From an uncultured bacterium (GTDB lineage: Bacteria > Patescibacteriota > Minisyncoccia > UBA6257 > Colwellbacteraceae), in assembly GCA_913009745.1 (NCBI GenBank), contig CAJVWL010000006.1, forward strand, positions 1 through 11,358: DNA of 11,358 bases. The letters run 5' to 3'. Below are positions 1 to 7,209 of this stretch, piece by piece. The position numbers were made by a program, and so were the translations under genes. A model generated the notes under the pieces. That model did not search any database, was not told the origin of the DNA, and was given only the letters and a program-made list of their open reading frames with translations. Positions within the stretch are counted from its first letter, which is position 1. Each line of letters starts with the position of its first letter.

Positions 1-46
1 CCCACCGAGATCTACACTCTTTCCCTACACGACGCTCTTCCGATCT
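1..46 (+). other. Illumina TruSeq universal adapter (artefact)
   Basis: Positions 2-46 match the 3' part of the TruSeq universal adapter and end in the diagnostic GACGCTCTTCCGATCT at 31-46. Base 1 differs from the adapter. This is library-construction sequence left in the assembly, so genomic sequence begins at 47. The orientation (universal adapter, then insert) mirrors the indexed adapter at the other end. Any reading frame crossing position 46 is chimeric. Confidence 0.98.
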
Positions 47-454
47 GTGCATTTGATGAATCAATATCTCGGAATTAGGAAGAGCGTAACGCTTTCCTTT
101 TGCTCCGGCTGAAAGTATAAATGCAGCCATAGATGCGGCAACACCAACGCACATTGTATTCACGTCCGGCTTTACATACTGCATTGTGTCATAAATCGCC
201 ATACCCGCGGTAACCGAACCGCCGGGAGAATTAATATATAACTGTATGTCCTTTTTTGAATCCTGATTTTCCAAAAATAGCATTTGAGCAATGACTGTAT
301 TTGCAACACCATCGGTCACCGGACCGCTAATAAATATGATATTATCTTTGAGTAAACGGGAATATATATCATACGCGCGTTCTCCATATTGAGATTTCTC
401 AATAACCGTAGGGATAAGATATTGGTTTGTTATTTCTTCTTTATTGCTTAACAT
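47..454 (-). CDS. clpP: ATP-dependent Clp protease proteolytic subunit ClpP, N-terminal part (truncated by contig end)
   Basis: Translating the minus strand from the ATG at 454-452 gives 136 residues starting [20 protein letters not shown] and running open into the adapter. It carries the ClpP landmarks: the [20 protein letters not shown] strand-helix unit, the nucleophile serine in [20 protein letters not shown], and the catalytic histidine in [11 protein letters not shown]. The third member of the Ser-His-Asp triad and the C-terminal part of the usual ~195-residue protein lie beyond the contig edge. ClpP forms a double-heptamer chamber that degrades unfolded proteins delivered by ClpX or ClpA-type ATPases; no such partner is in the window. 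The gene lies 63 nt after nusA in the same direction. No Shine-Dalgarno site precedes the ATG. The incomplete 3' end is an assembly limit, not a mutation. Confidence 0.96.
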
Positions 455-469
455 GGCTTGTACTCGTTC

Positions 470-497
470 ATTTTAGAGCAACAACATTAAAAGTAAA
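470..497 (-). promoter_or_regulatory. candidate clpP promoter
   Basis: In the nusA-clpP gap, the minus strand reads TTTACT (492-497), 16 nt, then TAAAAT (470-475). Transcription would begin near 463, leaving a leader of about 9 nt before the clpP ATG at 454. The -10 matches consensus at 5 of 6 positions and the -35 at 4 of 6. Cotranscription with nusA remains possible, because I see no terminator between the genes. Confidence 0.4.
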
Positions 498-517
498 GTA
501 TTGGCAATCTTTCGCAA

Positions 518-1744
518 TTACTCCTCTTCTTCCGGTTTTTGATAAATTGGCATTTCTTCCTCTTTTTCAACCTCGGCATCTTCCGGAACATCATCATCAA
601 CACCGGAGGATGCGCCAGCGACCCCGCCATCCAACTCTTCTTCCGGTCTTGCTTGAGAGCGAACATCTATTTTCCATCCTGTCAGCTTTGCCGCAAGACG
701 TACATTCTGACCACCCTTTCCGATAGCAAGACTTAATTGATCATCTGCTACAAAAACCTGTGCTTCTCTGCTTTCTATAATTTCTACGGACCTTACTTTT
801 GCGGGATTTAGCGCTTGTATAATAAACTGCTCCGGGTCCTCTTTCCATTCAACAACATCTAACTTCTCTTGCCCAAGCTCGTTTGTAATCGCCATAATTC
901 TTGTCCCGCGTTGTCCAACACAGCTACCAACAGGATCCACTTCTTCTGTGTTTGAATAGACCGCAACCTTTGTCCTTGAGCCGGGCTCTCTCGCAATAGC
1001 CTTAATTTCTACCACTCCATCGGCAATTTCGGGAATCTCAAGTTCAAATAACTTACTAACAAAATCCGGGTGAGCTCGTGATAAAATAATTCCCGGCATT
1101 TTTGCTTCAGTTTGTACTGCTAAAACATAAAATCTTAAACGATCTCCCGCACGATAATGTTCGCCGGGAATAGACTCGTTTGCGAACATAATACCCATTG
1201 TCCTGCCTAAATCCACATATACATTGCCTCGTTCAAACCTTTGGATTACACCGCTGACTATTCCACCCTCTTTGTCCTTAAACTCTGATGTTATTGATTC
1301 TCTTTCTGCTTCTCGCAGTTTTTGCAAAACAACCTGCTTGGCGGTTTGCGCCGATATCCTTCCAAAGTCTATTTCTTGCGGAAGCGGTGTTTCAAGCTCA
1401 TCCCCGACCTTAACATCCGGTTTTTCCTTCTTTGCGTCTTCTATGAGGATGTGTCTGTCCGGATTATATCTTGGAAGTTTCTCATCTGCTAAATCGCCCT
1501 CCTCTTCTTCCACCTCATGTGGAATTCTCACCGTTGTCTCATCAACAACTTCCATAATTTTAGTGAACTTAACGTCGCCCGTCTCTCTATCAAGGCTTGC
1601 CCTAATATTAAAACCACGTTTATCGTGTTCTTTTTTATATGCAGCCGAAAGAGCTCCCTCTATAGCTTCAAAAACCCTACTTGAATCTATTCCCTTTTCC
1701 TCGGCTATTTGGCTTACCGTTTTAACTAATTCTTTTAAATCCAT
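518..1744 (-). CDS. nusA: transcription termination/antitermination factor NusA
   Basis: The protein has 408 residues, starting MDLKELVKTVSQIAEEKGID. NusA binds RNA polymerase and nascent RNA and modulates pausing, termination and antitermination. The visible order is: N-terminal RNAP-binding domain (about 1-145, with an acidic stretch near 79-90); S1 domain (about 157-212, GVIQRFERGNVYVDLG); KH1 (about 215-310, GxxG at 277-280 as GQRG); and KH2 (about 315-362, GKGGQNVRLA at 342-351). After KH2 comes a roughly 43-residue highly acidic tail ending in EEEE. The C-terminal acidic repeat domains of the E. coli protein are absent, as in many bacteria. The usual neighbours rimP and infB are not here; the gene sits between an unknown membrane protein and clpP. 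The ATG at 1744 lacks a Shine-Dalgarno site but has a good promoter about 50 nt upstream. Confidence 0.97.
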   Translation of the reverse strand: MDLKELVKTVSQIAEEKGIDSSRVFEAIEGALSAAYKKEHDKRGFNIRASLDRETGDVKFTKIMEVVDETTVRIPHEVEEEEGDLADEKLPRYNPDRHILIEDAKKEKPDVKVGDELETPLPQEIDFGRISAQTAKQVVLQKLREAERESITSEFKDKEGGIVSGVIQRFERGNVYVDLGRTMGIMFANESIPGEHYRAGDRLRFYVLAVQTEAKMPGIILSRAHPDFVSKLFELEIPEIADGVVEIKAIAREPGSRTKVAVYSNTEEVDPVGSCVGQRGTRIMAITNELGQEKLDVVEWKEDPEQFIIQALNPAKVRSVEIIESREAQVFVADDQLSLAIGKGGQNVRLAAKLTGWKIDVRSQARPEEELDGGVAGASSGVDDDVPEDAEVEKEEEMPIYQKPEEEE

Positions 1745-1764
1745 TTTATTTTTTCTATTTTAAA

Positions 1765-1782
1765 GGCCCGCTACAGCGGACC
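1765..1782 (-). terminator. hairpin in the nusA leader, attenuator- or terminator-like
   Basis: On the minus strand GGTCCGC and GCGGGCC pair (7 bp, one G-T wobble) around a TGTA loop, followed by TTTAAAATAG. It lies between the predicted nusA transcription start (near 1794) and the ATG at 1744. It could end transcription from the upstream membrane-protein gene, or attenuate nusA, or both. The T run is only three bases, so the intrinsic terminator would be weak. Confidence 0.45.
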
Positions 1783-1800
1783 TATCTACTTCTTCCTGTG

Positions 1801-1829
1801 ATTATATCTTATATTATTGAATAAATCAA
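1801..1829 (-). promoter_or_regulatory. nusA promoter
   Basis: The minus strand reads TTGATT (1824-1829), a 17-nt spacer, then a perfect TATAAT (1801-1806). The predicted start is near 1794, giving a leader of about 50 nt that contains the hairpin at 1765-1782. The -35 box overlaps the TGA stop codon (1826-1828) of the preceding gene, so the two transcription units abut. Confidence 0.65.
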
Positions 1830-3001
1830 CCCCCCGTGCTCTTTAGTAGATTAACCCCGCTCTGGAACCCGTTGAACGATGTGCCTATTATTAGGTAATT
1901 GTTAAGCCATCCATAGTTTAGGGATGCGCCTTTCTCTGCAAACGGAAGGTATCTCGTTGCTATCGCGCCAACAGAGCCATCCCTGAAACCATCCTTATCT
2001 CGTGCTCCCGGTGCATTGATATACAAATTCTCTAAGTTTGTGTTTTTCTCTATCCATTCGGCTACCGTTTTTTCGGCAGCAGCTTTATCCTCTCCGTCGT
2101 TTAGAAGAAACACATATCCCGGCCATACATTTGACCCGTCGTAATATGCATATGCGGTAAAATCTTCAGTGAAAATAGAATTTATGGATTCGGGTGGAAG
2201 AACCGTGCTAAGAAGCTCCTGCGCGGAAAGCGGTTTTTCATCAACAGTAAAAGCGACCTCCGTAATTGAGTCCTTTGTTGATGAACTGTCTATTGCAGAT
2301 TCGAGAGCAGAAGACAAATCTCCCACGCTTAGTTTGCTAAGTGGTACCTGTTTAACAAATTCCGGAGCGCCCTTAAAAAAGGTCTGGTGCACAAACGATT
2401 GCACGGCCTCTGTTGTTGTGGCTTGTTCGGTTGTTGTTGTGGCTGCTTGTTCTGTTACAGCTTTTTCTTCGGTAGGCACCGGTGGAGGTGGCACAACCGG
2501 AGTTTTTTGTGAAAAGATTGGCAATATAAAGAAATATGCGACCGCTGCTGCTGCCACAAGAACTACAACGACCCCTATCCCTATAAATAGGATGTGTTTT
2601 TTGGGGTTTGTCTGGCCTTTAATCTTTGGTATATCTTTTTTTGGCTGATATGCCGGACCTTTTCCGAAATCGTTTGGCGTAAATGTTTTTGGCTCCGCTC
2701 CAAAGCCGCCTGACGACTTTAGTGATTGTGCGTCACTCGCCATCGTGCGAACATCTATTTGTTTTTTTGGTGGCGGTGGTACGGATGCGCCGGCCAATGG
2801 CTGTCCGGGTTGAGACTGCTGAGGCATGGACGGTGGAGGAGATGGGGGAGATGGGGGAGTCTGCTGAACGTTTGGCTGTGCAATAGGCGGCTTGGACGCA
2901 TCCTGCTGCTTGGGTGGAATATTTCCAGCCTGATTTATATTGTTTGGGCCTTGATTATCCGGTAGTGGTGCCGGTCCGTGCACATTTTTTGGAATATCCA
3001 T
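1826..3001 (-). CDS. proline-rich single-pass membrane protein of unknown function
   Basis: The protein has 391 residues and I do not recognise a family. Residues 1-80 are rich in Pro, Gln and Asn, with PPSPPSPPPS-type runs. A basic stretch (KKDIPKIKGQTNPKK, about 121-135) precedes one hydrophobic helix (about 137-162, many Val and Ala). The polarity suggests a cytoplasmic N-terminus and an outside C-terminus. Next come a Pro/Thr/Glu linker (about 168-200) and a globular domain of about 185 residues with aromatic-rich strands (YAYYDGSNVWPGYVFLL near 287-303, YGWLNNYLIIGTSF near the end). The layout resembles envelope proteins that carry an exported domain on a disordered stalk. It lies 59 nt after pnp and just before nusA, both soluble RNA proteins, so position gives no functional clue. 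No Shine-Dalgarno site precedes the ATG. Coding is clear, function is not. Confidence 0.85.
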   Translation of the reverse strand: MDIPKNVHGPAPLPDNQGPNNINQAGNIPPKQQDASKPPIAQPNVQQTPPSPPSPPPSMPQQSQPGQPLAGASVPPPPKKQIDVRTMASDAQSLKSSGGFGAEPKTFTPNDFGKGPAYQPKKDIPKIKGQTNPKKHILFIGIGVVVVLVAAAAVAYFFILPIFSQKTPVVPPPPVPTEEKAVTEQAATTTTEQATTTEAVQSFVHQTFFKGAPEFVKQVPLSKLSVGDLSSALESAIDSSSTKDSITEVAFTVDEKPLSAQELLSTVLPPESINSIFTEDFTAYAYYDGSNVWPGYVFLLNDGEDKAAAEKTVAEWIEKNTNLENLYINAPGARDKDGFRDGSVGAIATRYLPFAEKGASLNYGWLNNYLIIGTSFNGFQSGVNLLKSTGG

Positions 3002-3060
3002 ATTTATACCAATAATATTAACACAGCCCCAATTGTTAATGTAGTCCGTTGTGGATAAAG

Positions 3061-5169
3061 CTACTTTACACCCTCAACCTGCTTAAGAGATAAAGATACT
3101 TTGCCATTTTCCATTTTAACAACCTTAACCCTCACGTTGTCTCCAACACTAAGTACGTCTTCGACATTCTTTACAAATCCATTTTTTAGTTCAGAGACAT
3201 GCAAGAGGCCGGATTTGCCGCCTCCTAAGTCCACAATTGCTCCAAATTCAAGTAACTTAACAACCTCTCCTTCAATTATTTCTCCAACCTCAAGCTCCTT
3301 AACGATTGCGCTTACCTCGCTTATCGCGTTCTCTGCGGCTATAGGGTCATCTGCGCTGACAAAAACCGTACCATCATCATCAATATCAATAGATAAAACA
3401 CCCGTTCTCTCAATAATTCCATTTATCATCTTTCCTCCCGGACCAATAACTTCTCCTATTCTTGATGGGTCGATATGTATTGAAAGAATGCGCGGAGCAT
3501 ATTTAGAAAGCTCCTGTCTGGATTTTCCTAATACCGAATCCGTAAAATCAAGTATATGAATTCTTGCTTTCTTCGCTTGTTCCATTGCCTCCTTTAATAT
3601 CTCTACGGTAATCCCTTTTATTTTGACATCCATCTGAATTGCATTAACTCCCTCTCTTGTGCCGGCTATTTTCAGGTCCATATCTCCATAGTGGTCCTCC
3701 GGCCCCTGAATATCCGTTAGTATCTTATATTTACCGTCTGAATCAGTTATTAAACCCATCGCAATCCCTGCGGCAGACGATTTCATTGGAACACCGGCAT
3801 CCATTAAACTCAAACTTGATGCCGAGACTGTTGCCATAGATGACGATCCGTTTGAAGACAGGATATCTGACACAACCCGTATGGTGTACGGAAAGCTCTC
3901 TTTGTCGGGAAGTAATGGGATTATTGCCTTTTCGGCCAAGGTTCCATGTCCAATATCACGCCTTCCGGGACCTCTTGACGGTTTTGCCTCCCCAACTGAA
4001 AAACCCGGAAAATTATAATGCAGCATAAACCGTTTCTTTCCGGAATACTCAATGCCTTCTATTAACTGCTCCGATCCCGGTGCCGCAAGCGTCGTTACGG
4101 CAAGCGCCTGAGTCTTTCCTCTAATAAAAACTGCCGAGCCGTGTACGCGCGGCAAGAGCCCAACCTCGGAATAGAGGTCACGCACTTCGTCAAGCTTTCT
4201 CCCATCAGGCCTCCTGTTGTCGTTTAAAACATTTTTGTGGACCAAGTCATCCAATTCTTTTTCAAAAAGCATTTCCACATCAGCAAGTTCATCTTCCGTA
4301 AATCCCTCCGATATGAGAGCTTCGTTTAGTTCTTCTTTTACTTTTTTTAGCCTATCCGAGCTCTCGGTCTTATCTCCTGCGTAAATTGCATCTTGTAAAT
4401 TTCCGGCAAGAAATTTTTTAATAGAATTAACCAGTTTTTCTGAAGGATTCCTAAGTTGCAATTCTATCTTTTGTTTACCTACTTCGGCAACTATCTCTTT
4501 CTGAAATTCCACCAGTTCTTTTATTGTTTCGTGTGCCTTGCGCGCGGATTCCAAAATATCTTCTTCCGCCGATTCATCGCATGCTGCCTCTATTATATTT
4601 ATATGCTCGGCTGTTCCCGCAAAGAATGCATCTAATTTATATGTGTCTTCATTGTTGTCGTGCTTGTTTGTAGGATTTATAACAAATTCGTCGTTTATCT
4701 TTGCAACACGCGCTCCTGCTACAGGACCATTCCATGGAATGTCAGAAATACTCAGCGCCGTTGATGCGGCTGCCAATGAAATAAAATCCGGGTCATTCTC
4801 TCCATCATATGAAAGGACCATAACAACCACTTGAATTGGGCGTCTAATTCTCTTATCAAACAGCGGCCTAAGAGTCCTGTCTATGAGGCGCCCTGAAAGA
4901 ATTGCGTCATTTGACGGCCTGCCCTCTCTTCTCATAAACCGGCTTCCTAAAATTTTTCCCGCGGCATAAAAGCGTTCTTCATAATCAACCATAAGCGGCA
5001 TATATCCCATATCCCTGTCCTTATCCTCCATTACAACCGTTGCCAGGACGGTTGTGTCGCCATACCTGCCCATAACGGCCGCATTTGCCTGCTCCGCAAT
5101 TTTAGAAACTTCTAGTGTTAGTTTGCGTCCTGCAATTTCTTTTGTGAATGTCTTTTTTTGTAAATCCAT
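3061..5169 (-). CDS. pnp: polyribonucleotide nucleotidyltransferase (polynucleotide phosphorylase, PNPase)
   Basis: The protein has 702 residues, close to the 711 of E. coli. It catalyses phosphorolytic 3'-5' RNA decay and the reverse addition of nucleotides, working as a trimer in the cytoplasm. The domains are: first RNase PH core (about 10-140), with the RNA-contacting loop FMRREGRPS; an all-helical linker; second RNase PH core (about 310-545), with NGSSSMATVS at 440-449 (phosphate-binding serines) and EDHYGDMD at 491-498; KH (about 561-628, GPGG at 576-579); and S1 (about 629-700). D492 and D498 correspond to the catalytic aspartates D486 and D492 of E. coli by alignment of that motif. 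All key residues are intact. The ATG at 5169 lies 2 nt after the stop of the NYN gene, so it is translated from the rpsO operon message. Confidence 0.98.
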   Translation of the reverse strand: MDLQKKTFTKEIAGRKLTLEVSKIAEQANAAVMGRYGDTTVLATVVMEDKDRDMGYMPLMVDYEERFYAAGKILGSRFMRREGRPSNDAILSGRLIDRTLRPLFDKRIRRPIQVVVMVLSYDGENDPDFISLAAASTALSISDIPWNGPVAGARVAKINDEFVINPTNKHDNNEDTYKLDAFFAGTAEHINIIEAACDESAEEDILESARKAHETIKELVEFQKEIVAEVGKQKIELQLRNPSEKLVNSIKKFLAGNLQDAIYAGDKTESSDRLKKVKEELNEALISEGFTEDELADVEMLFEKELDDLVHKNVLNDNRRPDGRKLDEVRDLYSEVGLLPRVHGSAVFIRGKTQALAVTTLAAPGSEQLIEGIEYSGKKRFMLHYNFPGFSVGEAKPSRGPGRRDIGHGTLAEKAIIPLLPDKESFPYTIRVVSDILSSNGSSSMATVSASSLSLMDAGVPMKSSAAGIAMGLITDSDGKYKILTDIQGPEDHYGDMDLKIAGTREGVNAIQMDVKIKGITVEILKEAMEQAKKARIHILDFTDSVLGKSRQELSKYAPRILSIHIDPSRIGEVIGPGGKMINGIIERTGVLSIDIDDDGTVFVSADDPIAAENAISEVSAIVKELEVGEIIEGEVVKLLEFGAIVDLGGGKSGLLHVSELKNGFVKNVEDVLSVGDNVRVKVVKMENGKVSLSLKQVEGVK

Positions 5170-5171
5170 TT

Positions 5172-5714
5172 TTATTTCTGTTTTTTTGGCTTGCGCGCCG
5201 ATTTGGTTGATCTAAATATAATGTGCGGTGAAGTATCAAGGTCAGTGAAATTATCCAAGACCTCCCTTAGCTTAGAAGATGAGGTCTTTCCAAATGCTGC
5301 GCCCTCTACGCCCTTGCCGAGGCCCCACTGAAGATATTTAACCATCGGAATAAAATCTCCGTCTCCGGAGACAATTATAATGATGTCAAACATGCTTGCC
5401 ATCCTAATTGCATCAACGGCAATGCCGACATCCCAATCAGCCTTTTTTGCTCCGCTGGAGAATATTTGTATATCCTTTATACGTAGCTCTATTCCCGCTT
5501 TTTCCAGGGCATCAAAAAATCCTTCTTCTCCGGTTTCCGGATTACTTCTTACGACATATGCAAGTGCGCGAACAAGACGTCTACCGTTCGTAAGCTGCGT
5601 GAGAAGCTCTCCATAATTAACGCGCCCCCCGTATAAATTTCTCGCAGAGTGATAAAGGTTCTGTATATCAATAAATATACCTACTCGCTGTTCTTTGTTT
5701 GGGATAATTGCCAT
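5172..5714 (-). CDS. NYN-domain protein (LabA/DUF88-like, PIN-fold putative ribonuclease)
   Basis: The protein has 180 residues. The fold is shown by VGIFIDIQNLYHSARN (D16, N19) at the first strand, KADWDVGIAVDAIRMA (D93, D95, D101) in the middle, and IIIIVSGDGDFIPMVKYL (D118, D120) at the fourth strand. These acidic residues form the metal-binding site of PIN/NYN nucleases. A short basic tail (SARKPKKQK) could bind RNA. The family includes LabA-type proteins and the NYN ribonucleases; the exact substrate cannot be told. It sits 3 nt after rpsO and 2 nt before pnp, inside the classical rpsO-pnp pair, which suggests a role in RNA processing or decay alongside PNPase (inference). An insertion at this spot does not occur in E. 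coli. The ATG at 5714 is preceded by TAAGAG, the rpsO stop plus three bases. Confidence 0.93.
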   Translation of the reverse strand: MAIIPNKEQRVGIFIDIQNLYHSARNLYGGRVNYGELLTQLTNGRRLVRALAYVVRSNPETGEEGFFDALEKAGIELRIKDIQIFSSGAKKADWDVGIAVDAIRMASMFDIIIIVSGDGDFIPMVKYLQWGLGKGVEGAAFGKTSSSKLREVLDNFTDLDTSPHIIFRSTKSARKPKKQK

Positions 5715-5717
5715 CTC

Positions 5718-5984
5718 TTAACGCTTTAGTCCAAGCTCTTTTAATATATGCTTATAGCTTTTTGGCGAATTCTTCGCCAAATAACTTAGAAGTTTTCTTC
5801 TTTGGTTCACAATTGAAAGAAGACCCCTTCGGGAATGTTTGTCTTTTGGGTGTTTTTTTAAATGAGCGGTTAATTCTTTTATGCGATCTGTTGTGATTGC
5901 TATCTGAACCTCCGCCGAACCCGTATCTTTTTCATGAAGCTGATGTTTCTTTATGACTTCCTGCTTCTTTGGGCTTGTTTTCAT
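5718..5984 (-). CDS. rpsO: 30S ribosomal protein S15
   Basis: The protein has 88 residues (E. coli has 89), starting MKTSPKKQEVIKKHQLHEKD. S15 binds 16S rRNA early in assembly of the small-subunit platform. Family motifs visible are the TGSAEVQIAITTDRIKELTAHLKKHPKDKHSRRGL block and the C-terminal LLSYLAKNSPKSYKHILKELGLKR. The frame stays open upstream to 6143, but the start at 5984 is chosen because it gives the family's length and N-terminus and because a strong promoter ends 9 nt before it. The extension would have to be transcribed from upstream of that promoter and has no S15 homology that I can see. It is the first gene of the rpsO-NYN-pnp operon. The mRNA is probably leaderless or nearly so. 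Confidence 0.97.
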   Translation of the reverse strand: MKTSPKKQEVIKKHQLHEKDTGSAEVQIAITTDRIKELTAHLKKHPKDKHSRRGLLSIVNQRRKLLSYLAKNSPKSYKHILKELGLKR

Positions 5985-5993
5985 TTCGGAAAC

Positions 5994-6022
5994 ATAATAC
6001 CAGCCAACTCGGAACATGTAAA
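5994..6022 (-). promoter_or_regulatory. rpsO-NYN-pnp operon promoter
   Basis: The minus strand reads TTTACA (6017-6022), exactly 17 nt, then TATTAT (5994-5999). Each box differs from consensus at one position. The -10 ends 9 nt before the rpsO ATG, so transcription should start about 2-3 nt upstream of the start codon. That leaves no room for a Shine-Dalgarno site or for the leader pseudoknot that S15 uses for feedback in E. coli. Confidence 0.75.
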
Positions 6023-6053
6023 GGGGTTTTTTGTTTGCTTTGATTGAAAGATG

Positions 6054-6063
6054 TGTCGCACAA
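6054..6063 (+). repeat. direct repeat TGTCGCACAA, copy 1
   Basis: A 10-bp TGTCGCACAA lies between the divergent rpsO and xerC promoters. An identical copy sits 82 bp away, just upstream of the xerC -10. It could be a paired regulator or recombinase-binding half-site, or chance. Confidence 0.4.
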
Positions 6064-6086
6064 ACTAAAGATATTGTTCGGATATC

Positions 6087-6092
6087 TATAAT
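6087..6092 (+). promoter_or_regulatory. alternative -10 box upstream of xerC
   Basis: A perfect TATAAT lies 75 nt upstream of the xerC GTG, with no convincing -35. If used, transcription would start near 6099, and translation could begin at an in-frame ATG at 6104, adding 21 residues (MGKKVLGVGLSVAQYF...). I favour the downstream start on family length. Confidence 0.25.
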
Positions 6093-6135
6093 ATGTGCGT
6101 AGAATGGGCAAAAAAGTATTGGGGGTAGGCCTTTC

Positions 6136-6145
6136 TGTCGCACAA
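6136..6145 (+). repeat. direct repeat TGTCGCACAA, copy 2
   Basis: This second identical copy of the 10-bp sequence ends 9 nt before the xerC -10 box, that is, in the -35 to spacer region. Occupancy here would be expected to affect xerC transcription. Confidence 0.4.
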
Positions 6146-6151
6146 TATTTT

Positions 6152-6160
6152 TGCTACACT
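6152..6160 (+). promoter_or_regulatory. xerC extended -10 promoter
   Basis: TGC followed by TACACT (6155-6160) makes an extended -10 element, with no clear -35. Transcription would start at about 6167, which is the GTG start codon of the recombinase, predicting a leaderless message. Confidence 0.5.
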
Positions 6161-6166
6161 AAAAAT

Positions 6167-7063
6167 GTGGACGATATATATAAACAGCTTAAGAGTTATC
6201 TTGACTATCTGGAGATAGAGAAAAATCGTTCTCCATCAACACGCGCAAATTATGAACGATATCTCGGGCGTTTCATATCCTTTACAAAAATTAAAACTAT
6301 AGGAGATATAACAGAAAGTTCTATACGTGAATTCCGCGTTCATCTTTCAAAGCCAGATATGAATCTTAAAAAGAGAACGCAGGCATATTACGTAATAGCT
6401 ATAAGAAACTTTCTTAAATATCTCGCTATACATGACTACAAAACCGTATCCCCCGATAAAATAGAACTACCCAAAATACCAACTCGCCAAATCAATATAG
6501 TCAGATACGAAGAGCTTGAACGCTTACTGAGGGCCCCAAAAGATGATAGTCTTCGTTCTTTAAGGGACAGGGCCATCTTAGAAACTCTTTTTTCAACAGG
6601 ATTACGGGTCTCCGAGTTGTGCTCACTTGATAGATATATAAATGTTGATAGGGGAGAAATTACCGTTCGCGGAAAAGGAGAAAAGCTGCGCATCGTCTTT
6701 TTATCAGAGAGAACAAAAGGGGCTCTTGTAACATATCTTGCGAAACGCTTTGATACGGAACCCGCCCTTTTTATCAGCCTAACAAGGGCAAAGAAACCGA
6801 AGGTTATAGGACGTATTATTCCGCGAACCGTTGAACGAATTGTAAGTCACTACGCGAGGGCTGTCGGAATTACCGGAAAAATAACTCCCCACCAGCTACG
6901 TCATCAGTTCGCGACGGACCTGCTTGCAAACGGAGCAGATCTCCGCTCTGTCCAGGAGCTTCTTGGACATTCAAGTATTACTACAACTCAAATTTATACG
7001 CACGTTACAAACCGCGAACTCCGTGAAATACACAAAGCGTTTCACGGGAAACGACGAGAATAA
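6167..7063 (+). CDS. xerC: XerC/XerD-type tyrosine site-specific recombinase
   Basis: The protein has 298 residues from the GTG at 6167, the same length as E. coli XerC/XerD. An N-terminal SAM-like core-binding domain (about 1-90, LEIEKNRSPSTRANYERYL) precedes the catalytic domain (about 110-298). All six active-site residues are present and evenly aligned with XerD: R147 (TGLR), K170 (RGKGEK), H242 and R245 (PHQLRH), H268 (LLGHSS), and nucleophile Y277 (IYTHV). Xer proteins resolve chromosome dimers at dif. Many reduced genomes use one Xer protein instead of two, and the symbol is a family-level choice. The frame is open further upstream (ATG at 6104), but that would add residues absent from the family. 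The gene is divergent from rpsO and convergent with tRNA-Leu. Its codon use looks like that of the core genes around it, which argues against a recently arrived integrase. Confidence 0.93.
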   Translation: MDDIYKQLKSYLDYLEIEKNRSPSTRANYERYLGRFISFTKIKTIGDITESSIREFRVHLSKPDMNLKKRTQAYYVIAIRNFLKYLAIHDYKTVSPDKIELPKIPTRQINIVRYEELERLLRAPKDDSLRSLRDRAILETLFSTGLRVSELCSLDRYINVDRGEITVRGKGEKLRIVFLSERTKGALVTYLAKRFDTEPALFISLTRAKKPKVIGRIIPRTVERIVSHYARAVGITGKITPHQLRHQFATDLLANGADLRSVQELLGHSSITTTQIYTHVTNRELREIHKAFHGKRRE

Positions 7064-7114
7064 AACGATATCTCTCCACAACATCAACAGCGCAGTTTGC
7101 GGGACAATTTAGTG

Positions 7115-7198
7115 TGCCCTCGAGAGGACTTGAACCTCTACGGGATTACTCCCACCAGATCCTAAATCTGGCGCGTCTACCAATTCCGCCACGAGGGC
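7115..7198 (-). tRNA. tRNA-Leu (anticodon UAG)
   Basis: This 84-nt class II tRNA folds fully on the minus strand. It has acceptor GCCCTCG with CGAGGGC plus discriminator A; a D arm with GGTAGA; anticodon stem CCAGA/TCTGG with loop TTTAGGA and anticodon TAG at 7162-7164; a long variable arm (GGGA/TCCC stem), as expected for leucine; and T arm AGAGG-TTCAAGT-CCTCT. The 3' CCA is not encoded (the next bases are CAC), so it must be added by the CCA-adding enzyme. It reads codons of the CUN box. Confidence 0.98.
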
Positions 7199-7209
7199 AA
7201 AGCTACCTT

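Noticed and set aside
1224-1763. 179-residue plus-strand frame over nusA
   Set aside because: It is an antisense Ser/Leu-rich shadow of a well-conserved NusA reading frame.
2169-2648. 159-residue plus-strand frame inside the membrane-protein gene
   Set aside because: It is antisense to a clearly structured protein. Its Thr/Val-rich composition mirrors the Ala/Thr-rich helix and linker codons.
2995-3052. Promoter directly before the 1826-3001 gene (TTGGGG-18-TATAAA)
   Set aside because: The -10 would end one base before the ATG, placing the transcription start inside the coding region. Readthrough from pnp is simpler.
5985-6143. N-terminal extension of S15 by 53 residues (open frame to 6143)
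   Set aside because: It would exceed the family length of about 89, has no S15-like sequence, and lies across the strong promoter that ends 9 nt before the 5984 ATG.
6095-6166. Upstream starts for the recombinase (GTG 6095, ATG 6104)
   Set aside because: They add 24 or 21 residues not found in XerC/XerD. The GTG at 6167 gives the family's 298 residues and sits at the predicted transcription start. It is kept only as a low-confidence alternative.
6167-7198. Integrase next to a tRNA 3' end, suggesting an integrated genetic element
   Set aside because: No second copy of the tRNA 3' end is seen in the window, the recombinase aligns closely with housekeeping Xer proteins, and its codon use matches the core genes beside it.
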